Source of the DNA: Myxococcota bacterium
Lineage (GTDB): Bacteria > Myxococcota_A > Polyangia > HGW-17
Direction of reading: 5' to 3'
Assembly: GCA_018821305.1 (NCBI GenBank)
Contig: JAHJMN010000088.1
Span: 1 to 51,429 of the forward strand
DNA: 51,429 nucleotides
Shown: piece by piece, positions 17,798 to 26,198 of the stretch
How positions within the stretch are numbered: position 1 is the first letter of the stretch
Layout: every line of letters starts with the position of its first letter
Program-made: the position numbers and the translations under genes
Notes under the pieces: generated by a model
What the model saw: only the letters and a program-made list of their open reading frames with translations
Databases searched by the model: none
Told to the model about the DNA's origin: nothing

Positions 17798-18384
17798 CTC
17801 GTCGGATACCATTCTGCACATGTCGAATACCATTTTGCACATGACAGATGGCACCTGTGCAACCGACGGATATCGTTTTGCACTCTGCAGATGGCAGTTG
17901 TGCAGGTGACGGATGACGTTTTCCACTCTGCAGATGGCAGTTGTGCAGGCGACGGATGACATTTTGCACTCGTCGGATACCACCTGGACACCCGACGGAT
18001 GACGTTTTGCAACCTGCAGATGCCTATTGTGCAGGCGACGGATAACGTTTTGCACCCGACGGATACCACATGGACACCCGACGGATGACGTATTACACTC
18101 TGCAGATGGCAGTTGTGCAGGCGACGGATGACGTTTTGCAACCTGCAGACGGCAGTTGTGCAGTCGACGGATAACGTTTTGCACTCGTCGGATACCACCT
18201 GGACACCCGACGGATGCCATTTTGCAACCTGCAGACGGCAGTTGTGCAGTCGACGGATAACGTTTTGCACTCGTCGGATACCACCTGGACACCCGACGGA
18301 TGTCGTTTTGCAACCTGCAGATGGCAGTTGTGCAGTCGACGGATAACGCTTTGCACTCGTCGGATATCGTTGTGCAGTCGACGG
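17798..18384. repeat. tandem array of 21-22-bp monomers with an 86-bp higher-order unit
   Basis: About 27 related monomers, each 21 or 22 bp, are typified by CGACGGATAACGTTTTGCACT, CGTCGGATACCACCTGGACA, CGACGGATGCCATTTTGCAA and TGCAGACGGCAGTTGTGCAG. In the right half these four types repeat as an 86-bp block (for example, GTTGTGCAGTCGAC recurs at 18155, 18241 and 18327). Frames stay open for up to 183 codons on the minus strand and also on the plus strand, only because the monomers lack stops. An 86-bp period rotates the frame at every unit, so coding is unlikely. There is no CRISPR-type unique-spacer pattern. Confidence 0.9.
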
Positions 18385-18387
18385 TTC

Positions 18388-18532
18388 GTATGAAAGCGGT
18401 ATTAACCGCTTACGAAAGCGGTATTAATGCCACAAACACACTTACCTTAAAAGTAAACACCCCTGTCCCCTGTTTTCCTGTTCCTGCTACTGATTTCCTG
18501 ATTACCTGAAATATTTTAACAGGGACCCAGGA
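18388..18532 (+). repeat. family A element, copy A3 (partial)
   Basis: Two copies of GAAAGCGGTATTAA, inverted against TTAACCGCTT, are followed by the A core (CCCCTGTTTTCCTGTTCCTG, CTACTGATTTCCTG, TTTTAACAGGGACCCAGG). The distal tail is missing. It lies between the tandem array and the rel stop codon. Confidence 0.65.
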
Positions 18533-18543
18533 AGAACCATGGT

Positions 18544-20688
18544 CTACTTGGGGATGGATTTGCCACTTACCCGGGAGACTGAGTGGATGCCTTTTATTTT
18601 ACGCAGGTTCCGGATCAGGAGGTCTGCATTATCTCTTGAAGTAGAAAAGTGAAAGAAAACAGCTGCTTTAGCCGATTTCAAATCTTCAGTGAAGATGCGT
18701 CGGATGTTGATATTTTGTTTGGCGAAGGTTTCGCTGAGTTTTACTAAAAGTCCGGGCTTATCATCAGCTACAACTTTAAGAACATGGGGCTCTCCTTCAA
18801 GAGCACCTGCAAGCCACCGGGCGGTTACAATTCTTTCGGGTTCAAGTTCTTTGATTTTCGAGCAATGAGCATGATGAATTGTAATTCCACGACCCCGGGT
18901 TACATAACCGACGATAGGATCCCCCGTCAGTGGAGAACAGCATCCGGCAAAACGCACCAGCAGATTACTTATACCATCAACTTCAATTGGAATTCCGCGA
19001 TTCTTCTTCTTGCGATCCTGAGTTTTAGGTTCAGTTTTAGGGGCTTCAATCACCTCGGATTCATCCCCGGTTATGGCCGTAAAGACTTTTTCCGGTTCGA
19101 GTTTTCCCTCACCAATAGCTGAGAATAGTTCTTCAGGATTAGAGATCCTGAGTTCACTTGCGGCCTTCTGTAACGTCCCATCTTTCAGGAGTTTCGGCAG
19201 AGAAAGCTTATGACGTCGAAGTTCCTTTTCTAATATTTCTCGTCCTCGCTGCCTTGTTTCTATTCTTTCCTGAAGACGGATGAAGTGTTTTATTTTATTG
19301 ATTGCCTTGCTCGTTGCGACAAATTTGAGCCAGTCACTTGACGGTTTCTGATTCGCATTTGTCATTACTTCCACGCGATCTCCGGATTTCAAAACGGTCT
19401 TAAACGGAACAAGAAGGCCATTTACCCGGGTTCCCGTGCATTTAAGTCCCAACTGAGTGTGAACATTAAATGCAAAATCAAGAGCGGTAGCACCATTTCG
19501 CATTACTACAAGTTTATTTTCAGGTGTAAATACAAACACTTCCTGTTGGAAAGAGGATAAAGACCAGAAACCCTCGTCTACTTTTAATTTAAGAATATCC
19601 GCCGTTTTCCGGAGTTCATTAAACTTCATCTCGTTCGCGCGCTCTACTTTTCGAAAGCGCTCTTTATAAAGCCAGTGAGCTGCGACACCGCGTTCGGCGA
19701 TTTCATGCATCTCCACAGTGCGAACCTGAATTTCCATGCGTTTATCCCGTGGGCCGAGAACTGCTGTGTGAAGAGATTGATATCCGTTTGGTTTGGGAAC
19801 TGCAATGTAATCTTTGAAAGTACCTGCAACAGGTTTGAAAGCTGCGTGAATTACCCCGAGGGCCGTGTAACACTGACTTTCGGAATCAACTTGGATACGG
19901 AAAGCAAGGATATCGTTGATATCATCCAGCGTTTTCTTTTTCTGTACCATTTTGAGATATATTGAATACAGGTGCTTTGGACGGCCGTAGACTTTTGCGT
20001 TGAGGCCTTCTTCCGCAAGTTTTGTTTCTAAAAGAGCAACAACCTCTTCTACATAATCTTTTGCACTGCTTTCGATTTCTTTTACCCCTGCATCAAGAGA
20101 AAGGAAATCCTCATGCTCGAGATAATAAAAGCACAGATTTTCCAACTCGGATTTTATTGCATTAAGTCCCATGCGGTTCGCCAGAGGAATATAGAGTGAA
20201 CGAACCTCTGAGGCCACTTGAATCTGTTTTTCCCCAGGGAGGGAGTCTAACGTTCTCATGTTATCAAGGCGGTCAGCTATGCGGATCAGAATTACGCGCA
20301 AATCCCCGGCGACGGCGAGGAGATACTTCCGGTAGTCGTCCTTTTCTTTCTCGTTCAGATGGCTGGTGATAATTGTACGAATAATGCCCAGGCGTTTTAC
20401 AACTTCTGCAATAAATCCAGGAAGTTCCCTTTCCAGACGTACTAAAAATGGTGCATCTGCATGACTGTCATGCAAAATAGCAGCGGCGATGGACTCTTCG
20501 TCCAGTCCCATTTCTGCAGTAATTCTTGCTACGGACCACGGATGAACTATGTAGGGTTCGCCACTGACACGTGTTTCTTTCCGATGTCTCTCCACAGCCA
20601 TTTCCCAGGCTTTGAGAACGGGCAGGGGGTCAATAGCTGAAAAATTGGATTTTAAAATTTCAATAACATCGTTAATTTCAGGAATCAT
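18544..20688 (-). CDS. rel: RelA/SpoT-family (p)ppGpp synthetase/hydrolase
   Basis: The 714-residue stringent-response enzyme has an HD hydrolase domain (about 30-180), a synthetase domain (about 220-350), a TGS domain (VFVFTPENKLVVMRNGATAL), a helical/zinc-finger region with FAGCCSPLTGDPIVGYVTRG, and a C-terminal ACT domain. The synthetase motif GTFKDYIAVPKPNGYQSLHT is intact. In the HD domain His49, His73-Asp74 and ADRLDNM are kept. The usual HDxxED motif reads HDSHAD, so the catalytic Glu is Ala77, and the His of ADRLHNM is Asp. Hydrolase activity may therefore be weak or altered. It follows gmk with an 11-bp overlap in the usual gmk-rel order. Confidence 0.93.
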   Translation of the reverse strand: MIPEINDVIEILKSNFSAIDPLPVLKAWEMAVERHRKETRVSGEPYIVHPWSVARITAEMGLDEESIAAAILHDSHADAPFLVRLERELPGFIAEVVKRLGIIRTIITSHLNEKEKDDYRKYLLAVAGDLRVILIRIADRLDNMRTLDSLPGEKQIQVASEVRSLYIPLANRMGLNAIKSELENLCFYYLEHEDFLSLDAGVKEIESSAKDYVEEVVALLETKLAEEGLNAKVYGRPKHLYSIYLKMVQKKKTLDDINDILAFRIQVDSESQCYTALGVIHAAFKPVAGTFKDYIAVPKPNGYQSLHTAVLGPRDKRMEIQVRTVEMHEIAERGVAAHWLYKERFRKVERANEMKFNELRKTADILKLKVDEGFWSLSSFQQEVFVFTPENKLVVMRNGATALDFAFNVHTQLGLKCTGTRVNGLLVPFKTVLKSGDRVEVMTNANQKPSSDWLKFVATSKAINKIKHFIRLQERIETRQRGREILEKELRRHKLSLPKLLKDGTLQKAASELRISNPEELFSAIGEGKLEPEKVFTAITGDESEVIEAPKTEPKTQDRKKKNRGIPIEVDGISNLLVRFAGCCSPLTGDPIVGYVTRGRGITIHHAHCSKIKELEPERIVTARWLAGALEGEPHVLKVVADDKPGLLVKLSETFAKQNINIRRIFTEDLKSAKAAVFFHFSTSRDNADLLIRNLRKIKGIHSVSRVSGKSIPK

Positions 20689-21283
20689 AATTGAGCTTTG
20701 GGATTACATGATTTGCCTGCATATGGCATGCGAGGTAAACAGTTTTCAGATCCTGATATGCTTTTTCAAGGTCGTCATTTACAATAACAAAATCGTACAG
20801 GGATGCGGATTTCATTTCTTCCCGTGCGTTTTTCAGTCTCACTGCGAGGGTTTCGGGAGATTCTGTCTGGCGGTTTACAAGCCTTGATTCAAGTTCTTTG
20901 AAACTCGGAGGGACAATAAAGACAAAGTGAGCATCGGGTATCTTTTCTCTCAGCGCTTCTCCTCCCTGAACATCGACATCTAAAAGCAGTTCCCGGCCAC
21001 TTAGAAGAACTTTTTTTACAGAGTCCATCGAAGTGCCGTATCTTGAAGTGTGAATATTTGCCCATTCGAGAAAATAATCCCCTGCTAAAAGCTCATCAAA
21101 ACGCTTATCCGTGACAAAATGGTAATCTTTACCGTCAACTTCTCCGGGTCTGATCGTTCTTGTCGTCGTACTGACACTGAATGACAGTACGGGAAATTCC
21201 TTCATCAATTTAGCAATAAGAGTACTTTTTCCTGCACCGCTTGGGGCGCTTATTACAAAAATAAAATCCTTTGTTTCGATCAT
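20678..21283 (-). CDS. gmk: guanylate kinase
   Basis: The 201-residue product converts GMP to GDP with ATP. It has the P-loop ISAPSGAGKSTL, the GMP-binding VSTTTRTIRPGEVDGKDYHF, the EWANIHTSRYGT segment, VDVQGGEAL and FIVPPSFKELESRLVNRQTE. The chosen ATG (MIETKDF) gives standard length, with CGAGG upstream. A start 21 bp further upstream would add seven atypical residues. It overlaps rel and sits downstream of yicC, the common proteobacterial arrangement linking nucleotide supply with (p)ppGpp. Confidence 0.95.
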   Translation of the reverse strand: MIETKDFIFVISAPSGAGKSTLIAKLMKEFPVLSFSVSTTTRTIRPGEVDGKDYHFVTDKRFDELLAGDYFLEWANIHTSRYGTSMDSVKKVLLSGRELLLDVDVQGGEALREKIPDAHFVFIVPPSFKELESRLVNRQTESPETLAVRLKNAREEMKSASLYDFVIVNDDLEKAYQDLKTVYLACHMQANHVIPKLNYDS

Positions 21284-21306
21284 TTTGCCTCGTTTGCACC
21301 TCACTG

Positions 21307-21329
21307 CATTCCAGATTTACTCTGGAATG
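21307..21329. other. perfect 9-bp hairpin in the yicC-gmk gap
   Basis: CATTCCAGA and TCTGGAATG form a perfect 9-bp stem with a 5-nt loop between the yicC stop and the gmk start. No T-tract follows on the minus strand, so it is not a standard terminator. It may be an RNA-processing or attenuation element. Confidence 0.5.
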
Positions 21330-21352
21330 ACCGGATAGACACTATTTTACAG

Positions 21353-22213
21353 TTACTCGATGTTTGCAACAATTTCTTTTATTTTTTCAACAGTATTTTT
21401 GCATTTTACCGTTATGGGTGAGACTTCTGTTCCAGGACTTTTTGACGAAATTGTATTGAATTCTCTTATAAGTTCCTGAGTTATGAATTCAATTTCTTTC
21501 CCCGTACCTCGATGTGTGATGAGTTCATTAAGCGCACCAAAATGGGTTTTAAGGCGAATTATTTCCTCGGAAATGTCCATCCGGTCAATAAGGGCAACCA
21601 GTTCCTTTTCAAAATTGAATTCTGAGGTATCAGATATAAGTTTTGCAGCGCGTTCTTTGAGAACTTCAAACCTTTTTTCAGGAGCTTGAGACGATGAATT
21701 TTCAATAGTTTCAAGATGCTCTGCTAGCTCCTTGAAATGTCCTTTCAGAACTTCAGTTAATGCTTCACCCTCTCTTGATCGAAATTCGTTCAGGGCATGA
21801 AGGGCAACTCCCAGATTTTCAAGGAGTTTTTCCTTATCAATGGGATTTAATGCCTTTCTTTCCATAGTGATCATCTGCATTTGAATATCCGCAATGCGGG
21901 ACAAAAGAAGATGTTCAAGCCGCAACTCTCCGAGGTTCTCCCGGGCGGAAAGTACCCGAAGTTCGTTTAAATCCGTTGTACTATCATGGCTTTTCTCCGG
22001 GGATTCAACGGAGATGAAAATTTCAATCCGCCCCCGCTGCAGGTATTTTTTTACAGCTTCCCTGAGGAGGAAATCGATTTCGACGTCTGCAAAGGGGTGT
22101 TTCAGTTTAACATCGAGAAATCTTGAATTGAGGGATTTAACTTCGATGAGAATATTCGAGTTATTATTCGAGTGTCGGCTTTTGCCGTAGCCTGTCATGG
22201 AAAAAACTGTCAT
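21353..22213 (-). CDS. yicC: YicC family endoribonuclease-like protein
   Basis: The 286-residue product has the family N-terminal signature FSMTGYGKSRHS, then IEVKSLNSRFLDVKLKHPF and RGRIEIFISVES. The C-terminal block (EKELVALIDRMDISEEIIRL, RGTGKEIEFITQELIREFNT and KCKNTVEKIKEIVANIE) is also typical. Family members in E. coli have been reported to act as RNA-cleaving proteins affecting small-RNA turnover. Whether this one does is inferred from similarity. It precedes gmk and rel on the same strand with short gaps. Confidence 0.92.
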   Translation of the reverse strand: MTVFSMTGYGKSRHSNNNSNILIEVKSLNSRFLDVKLKHPFADVEIDFLLREAVKKYLQRGRIEIFISVESPEKSHDSTTDLNELRVLSARENLGELRLEHLLLSRIADIQMQMITMERKALNPIDKEKLLENLGVALHALNEFRSREGEALTEVLKGHFKELAEHLETIENSSSQAPEKRFEVLKERAAKLISDTSEFNFEKELVALIDRMDISEEIIRLKTHFGALNELITHRGTGKEIEFITQELIREFNTISSKSPGTEVSPITVKCKNTVEKIKEIVANIE

Positions 22214-22298
22214 GGCTGCTCCTGAGTTTCAGTTCCGAGGTAATACCCGCAAACTGAAACTGCAGATTTAATCAGGATTTCAAATAATGCAAGTCACG

Positions 22299-23780
22299 TC
22301 ATTTTTTTGTTTTCTGTTTTACACCGGGGTAATACTTTTTGTGACGATAATGATGGTAGCGGCGATAGTCGTAGCAGTTTACATAAACACTTGTATTTAA
22401 CATTACTTCAGAAAGTTTTTGCCGAAAGTGAGAGATTTGCTCATGGCTCATTGCCGAGGCGCTTATGCAGGAAACATTAAGGGAGCGAAGGTTTTTCAGT
22501 TTTGCAAAAGCCGGAATATACTTAAGATCCAGTATTTTCAGGGACACGGACAGAGTTGAAAGTTTTTCAAGGTGTACTAACGAATTAATGATATTAACCG
22601 GCACGTTATAGTTGTTAATATAGATGGATTCCAATGTTGTATTTTTTATTGAAGGGAAAGACTTCGCCTCTCCGTAAATATAAAGATATTTCAATTCTTT
22701 GTTCCGCAGAAGGGCTGTTAGTGCAGCATTTGATGGCCACTTCCCATTTATTGAAAGATAGTTTAGTGCCGGGAGCTTAGCAATAGCTATAATTCCAGCG
22801 TCCGTGTATTTGGACCCCCCCAGATAGATAGATGTCAAAGATTTTGAGGCCGACAAGGCTTTGAGGATGGTGTCTGTGGCAAAGAAAGGGTCATATGATA
22901 GATTCAATTGCTTTAATGAAGATTTTGCAATGTATTTCCAGGCATCGGGTGGAGTTTTCTGAGGGAACGTAATACTTGTGATGTTTTTAAGCTCAGTTAT
23001 CCCCGCCCAGTAGGTGAGTGGATTGTAGTAGATGTTAAGTGAAGTCAGTGTTTTTAATCCCGCAAGATGTTTAAAACCCTTTCCGGTGATGGATGTACGA
23101 TCCAGAGAAATGGAATAGAGACGGGAAAAATCAGATAATCCAGCAAGACCTTCATCCGTATAGGATTTGCCCTTTAAGTATATATATGTTATAGGGCATC
23201 TGGAAAGATGACGTAATCCTTGCCCGGTCACGTTCACATCATTTATGGAAATACTATAAAGGCTTTTAAGGTTCTTTAATTCCACAAGTCCAGCATCGGT
23301 AACCAGAGTTTGGCTTAAATTCAGGCTCGTGAGATTCTCCAGTTTCCCTAAATATTTCATCCCTTCGTCACCGATGCGATTATTTGAAACGTCAAGAGTT
23401 TTCAGGCCTGTCATGTTGGCAATATGAATCAGACCTTTATCTGAAATTTTCGTTCCGGAAATCCGCAGGTATGTCAGATACTTATTAAATGATAGAAAGT
23501 ACATGTCATCGTCATTAAAATCCGCGGGTTTTGACGTTAGTTTAGTGTAAGCGGCACTTGCATAAGCATTACGCTGCTGGATGTCGAACTGCTCTTTAGC
23601 ATACTGAAGTTGCCGTTTTTGCTGTTCTTCCTGATTTTTCTGATTTTCTCGTTCTTTTAGAATACGTTCTTTTTCCGCTCTGATTTTCTGCTCTTCGTAA
23701 CGACGTTTTTCTTCAGAATTTTTATTTGGTATACAGGATACGAAGGACACCGTAATAATAAATGTCATCAAGTATTTCAT
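22299..23780 (-). CDS. leucine-rich-repeat lipoprotein
   Basis: The 493-residue product is counted from the ATG preceded by GGGAG. It has a lipoprotein signal (SFVSC; Cys16) and a highly charged coiled-coil region (about 22-70, EEKRRYEEQKIRAEKERIL). About twelve LRRs follow, of the LxxLxLSxxxITDxGL type, for example LTSLNLSQTLVTDAGLVEL and LKTLDVSNNRIGDEGMKYL. A basic Tyr/His/Lys tail (YDYRRYHHYRHKKYYPGV) closes it. The repeats resemble the ribonuclease-inhibitor or F-box-type bacterial LRR. A surface ligand-binding role is likely, and the ligand is unknown. A longer in-frame start 36 bp upstream would bury the signal peptide. Confidence 0.85.
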   Translation of the reverse strand: MKYLMTFIITVSFVSCIPNKNSEEKRRYEEQKIRAEKERILKERENQKNQEEQQKRQLQYAKEQFDIQQRNAYASAAYTKLTSKPADFNDDDMYFLSFNKYLTYLRISGTKISDKGLIHIANMTGLKTLDVSNNRIGDEGMKYLGKLENLTSLNLSQTLVTDAGLVELKNLKSLYSISINDVNVTGQGLRHLSRCPITYIYLKGKSYTDEGLAGLSDFSRLYSISLDRTSITGKGFKHLAGLKTLTSLNIYYNPLTYWAGITELKNITSITFPQKTPPDAWKYIAKSSLKQLNLSYDPFFATDTILKALSASKSLTSIYLGGSKYTDAGIIAIAKLPALNYLSINGKWPSNAALTALLRNKELKYLYIYGEAKSFPSIKNTTLESIYINNYNVPVNIINSLVHLEKLSTLSVSLKILDLKYIPAFAKLKNLRSLNVSCISASAMSHEQISHFRQKLSEVMLNTSVYVNCYDYRRYHHYRHKKYYPGVKQKTKK

Positions 23781-23941
23781 GAGAATCTCCCTGCAGGAAA
23801 AGTTAATATTCAGCACCGTTTATGCTATCGGAAAGCAGGATTCTTTACAAGCGTTCCATTGCATGAAAAGCAGTTTACGCCTCTTTGGGGATTTTTATTC
23901 GCTTTTAAAAGCAGAAAAAACAAAAAAGTAGATTTCAGTGC

Positions 23942-24100
23942 TTAGTTCGTGTCCTGAAATTCAATTTTTATCAAAATTGAGCATGTTTAGGAAAACATGC
24001 TATTCAGAACACTACAATAATTTCAAGGTTTTCATTCTTAATGTCCTGTGTCGAATTTTGGTGAAAACTTGAAAAGTTGGTATTACAGGACATTAACTAG
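23942..24100 (+). repeat. family C dispersed element, copy C1
   Basis: The left end is TTAGTTCGTGTCCTGAAATT and the right end is TTACAGGACATTAACTAG, giving inverted ends around TGTCCTG. Internal parts are a GAGCATGTTTAGGAAAACATGC palindrome-like segment, CTATTCAGAACACTACAATA and TTCATTCTTAATGTCCTGTG. The same parts occur inverted in C3 (48585-48739). The right terminus supplies the TAG stop codon (24097-24099) of the minus-strand lipoprotein gene. The rest of the 23781-24096 gap has nothing else recognisable. Confidence 0.8.
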
Positions 24101-25815
24101 TCGGCGACGAAACTTACGTTAAGTGTGTAGTTACCGGAAAGTGCTGTACCGCTGGAGTTTGTCCATGAATCAGCTACGATGAGGTATCGACCGGGGGCAA
24201 CGTCAAATGTGAAGTCCGTATGCCCACGGGTCAGGCAGGCGTTGCGATCATCCATGACCAGCAGATGTACATCAATGTCAGCTCCGTCGGGACATGTTAC
24301 GGAGACAGAGATGGTTCCGTACTGTGCGATTTTGACTTCATAAACATATTCCGGACCGCTTTCATTGGCGGTGGAGCAACCGTATTGATTAAATGAATCA
24401 TTCGGTGAATTAGCAGTATTCGCGCTGTGAGAATAGGGCAGTGAGGTTATTTTCCAGGGACAGGAATGACTTCCGTCGGGGGTGCAGTTCTGTCCCCAGA
24501 CTTCTTTTGCAATATCACGAGCGTCAATAAGATAGTAGTGGGCCTGATTTCCCGTACCGGTCCAAGCGTTTGTGATGAACTCTGTCCAGTTTGCAACGCC
24601 TGGAATTACCTGACATCCCGCACTCCAGTTACCGACTCTGGCGGTGCCCAGAGGCGAGGAAACGCTTCCCATGTGGATATTGTGTCCGCTTCCCGTACGG
24701 ACGAAGTCACTTGAGCCGCCCCCTGTCCAACCGTTGCGGTCGTTGTCCCAGTGACCATTTGCATTGGCGTCGTCGGCGGTGTTGTAAGTCCAGCCCCAGT
24801 TGTATTCATACATTGTGAGGGCGTTGTAGTTTCCGTTATGAGTGCCGTTCTGGTAGCGGTACATGCGGTTGGGAAGCAAGCTGCTTGTGGAACCGCTGGA
24901 GTAATTGTTGTCACCGGTATCAGTATTTACAGGGAATTCCTTTACTCGTTTGTTTCCACTTGAGTCGATCCACATGAGAACAAGTGTGTCATTAAAAAAG
25001 TCAGGATTATTACGATGCCAGGTGAATGTTCCAGGATAGGCCCCTCGGATACCCACGACATTGCGGAAATTGGGTGTAGAACTCATGGTTATGCCCAGAG
25101 TTTTATAAACAAGATCTTTATAGAAATCGTAAGCCTGTGCTTCCGTAAGTAGTTCAGCTCCTGAAGGAAATTCATAACAACGCTGACCACCGTTCCAATT
25201 CAGTGCACGGTCAAACAGAGGCATGTTGTCAGAGTAACCAGGCATAACTATATATCGCGGCTCACTGCCCTGAGTCAGAACTTCGTAGTAATGAGAGGGC
25301 AGGGGCTCAGGATAGACAATCGACGGGTTATCGAGGGCAAAATGCTCTATGAGATCATAATCAAAGACATGCTGGTTTGTCCCACTCTTGAGAACACCGG
25401 AAATGGCTGCAGGAAACTGTGTTGAATATGTGAAATTGCAACTGAGAGCCTGAACATCTTCGCAGTAATGTGAGGCATTGCAGATCTGATCTCCAGTACA
25501 ATTGTTTTCCGTATAGCATCTTCCACTTGCCAGGACGCAGCCATCAGTTCCGCAAACTTCCCAGTCTTCGCAGTCACCCTGTACACATGGAACCGTTGTA
25601 TTATTGAGATTATTAGTGTTATCGATGTTAGTATTGTCGATAGTATTATTGTTAGTATTGGTATTATTTGAGTTATTCAGATTATTGGTCGAGTTGTTGC
25701 CATTGTTTGTTGAATTATTGATATTGTTATCATTATTCTCGATTTTGTCTGTTTTTTCCGGAGTACAAGCGAAAAAAGCAAGAACTGTAGCCAGCAGGAC
25801 GGATTGTTTAAGCAT
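24097..25815 (-). CDS. lipoprotein with possible L,D-transpeptidase-like core and C-terminal PPC-type domain
   Basis: The 572-residue product is counted from the ATG preceded by GGAGG. It has a lipoprotein signal (AFFAC; Cys17), an Asn/Thr/Ile-rich linker (about 25-75) and a small Cys-rich module (CVQGDCEDWEVCGTDGCV). The central region contains GHNIHMG followed by VGNWSAGCQVIPG. This His...Ser-x-Gly-Cys arrangement resembles the active site of L,D-transpeptidase (YkuD)-like or related Cys hydrolases; that is an inference. The last 100 residues (YEVKIAQYGTISVSVTCPDG, FDVAPGRYLIVADSW) fit the bacterial pre-peptidase C-terminal beta-sandwich. Family C elements lie at both ends: C1 provides the stop codon and C2 ends about 30 bp before the start. 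Confidence 0.75.
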   Translation of the reverse strand: MLKQSVLLATVLAFFACTPEKTDKIENNDNNINNSTNNGNNSTNNLNNSNNTNTNNNTIDNTNIDNTNNLNNTTVPCVQGDCEDWEVCGTDGCVLASGRCYTENNCTGDQICNASHYCEDVQALSCNFTYSTQFPAAISGVLKSGTNQHVFDYDLIEHFALDNPSIVYPEPLPSHYYEVLTQGSEPRYIVMPGYSDNMPLFDRALNWNGGQRCYEFPSGAELLTEAQAYDFYKDLVYKTLGITMSSTPNFRNVVGIRGAYPGTFTWHRNNPDFFNDTLVLMWIDSSGNKRVKEFPVNTDTGDNNYSSGSTSSLLPNRMYRYQNGTHNGNYNALTMYEYNWGWTYNTADDANANGHWDNDRNGWTGGGSSDFVRTGSGHNIHMGSVSSPLGTARVGNWSAGCQVIPGVANWTEFITNAWTGTGNQAHYYLIDARDIAKEVWGQNCTPDGSHSCPWKITSLPYSHSANTANSPNDSFNQYGCSTANESGPEYVYEVKIAQYGTISVSVTCPDGADIDVHLLVMDDRNACLTRGHTDFTFDVAPGRYLIVADSWTNSSGTALSGNYTLNVSFVAD

Positions 25816-25844
25816 GATCGCCTCCGTTGAGAGTGAGAAAAAAA

Positions 25845-25950
25845 GCTGCATATTCAGAACACTGCAATAATTTCAAGGTCTTCATTCTTAATGTCCTGTG
25901 TATAAATTCGTCATTAACTTGAAAATGTCGAATTACAGGACATTAACTAT
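25845..25950 (+). repeat. family C element, copy C2 (right half)
   Basis: The blocks CATATTCAGAACACTGCAAT, TTCAAGGTCTTCATTCTTAA, TGTCCTGTGTATAAATTCG and TTACAGGACATTAACTA match the right two-thirds of C1 in the same orientation. The left terminus (GTTCGTGTCCTGAAATTC) is missing. It lies directly 5' of the lipoprotein gene. Another weak end-like trace (TTAGTTCGTGTTCAGGTGGA) is at about 26094-26113. Confidence 0.75.
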
Positions 25951-26198
25951 TTAATTTAGACTCTAAAATCTCAATTGCTATCCGTTAAATGACCGATGAG
26001 AGCAGAAAATTACACTGTAATTGAAACAATAATTAAATAGTTCAGTTGATTTTTAAAGATCCCGATTTAAATTTGAAAAGGAACTTAGTTGGATTAGTTC
26101 GTGTTCAGGTGGAATTAGTTTTGCGATATTGATTGCCTGAAATTCATGAAATAAAAATCTCAGGTAATACTCAAAAGTTTATTGGATTCAGGATAGTT

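Noticed and set aside
17762-18356. Three long overlapping minus-strand frames (183, 161 and 87 codons) and plus-strand frames in the tandem array
   Set aside because: The monomers have few stop codons, so several frames stay open by chance. The 86-bp period shifts frame each unit, and the same motifs appear in all three frames, unlike a repeat protein.
17798-18384. CRISPR array
   Set aside because: Repeat units are contiguous 21-22-bp monomers with no unique spacers, and no cas genes are nearby.
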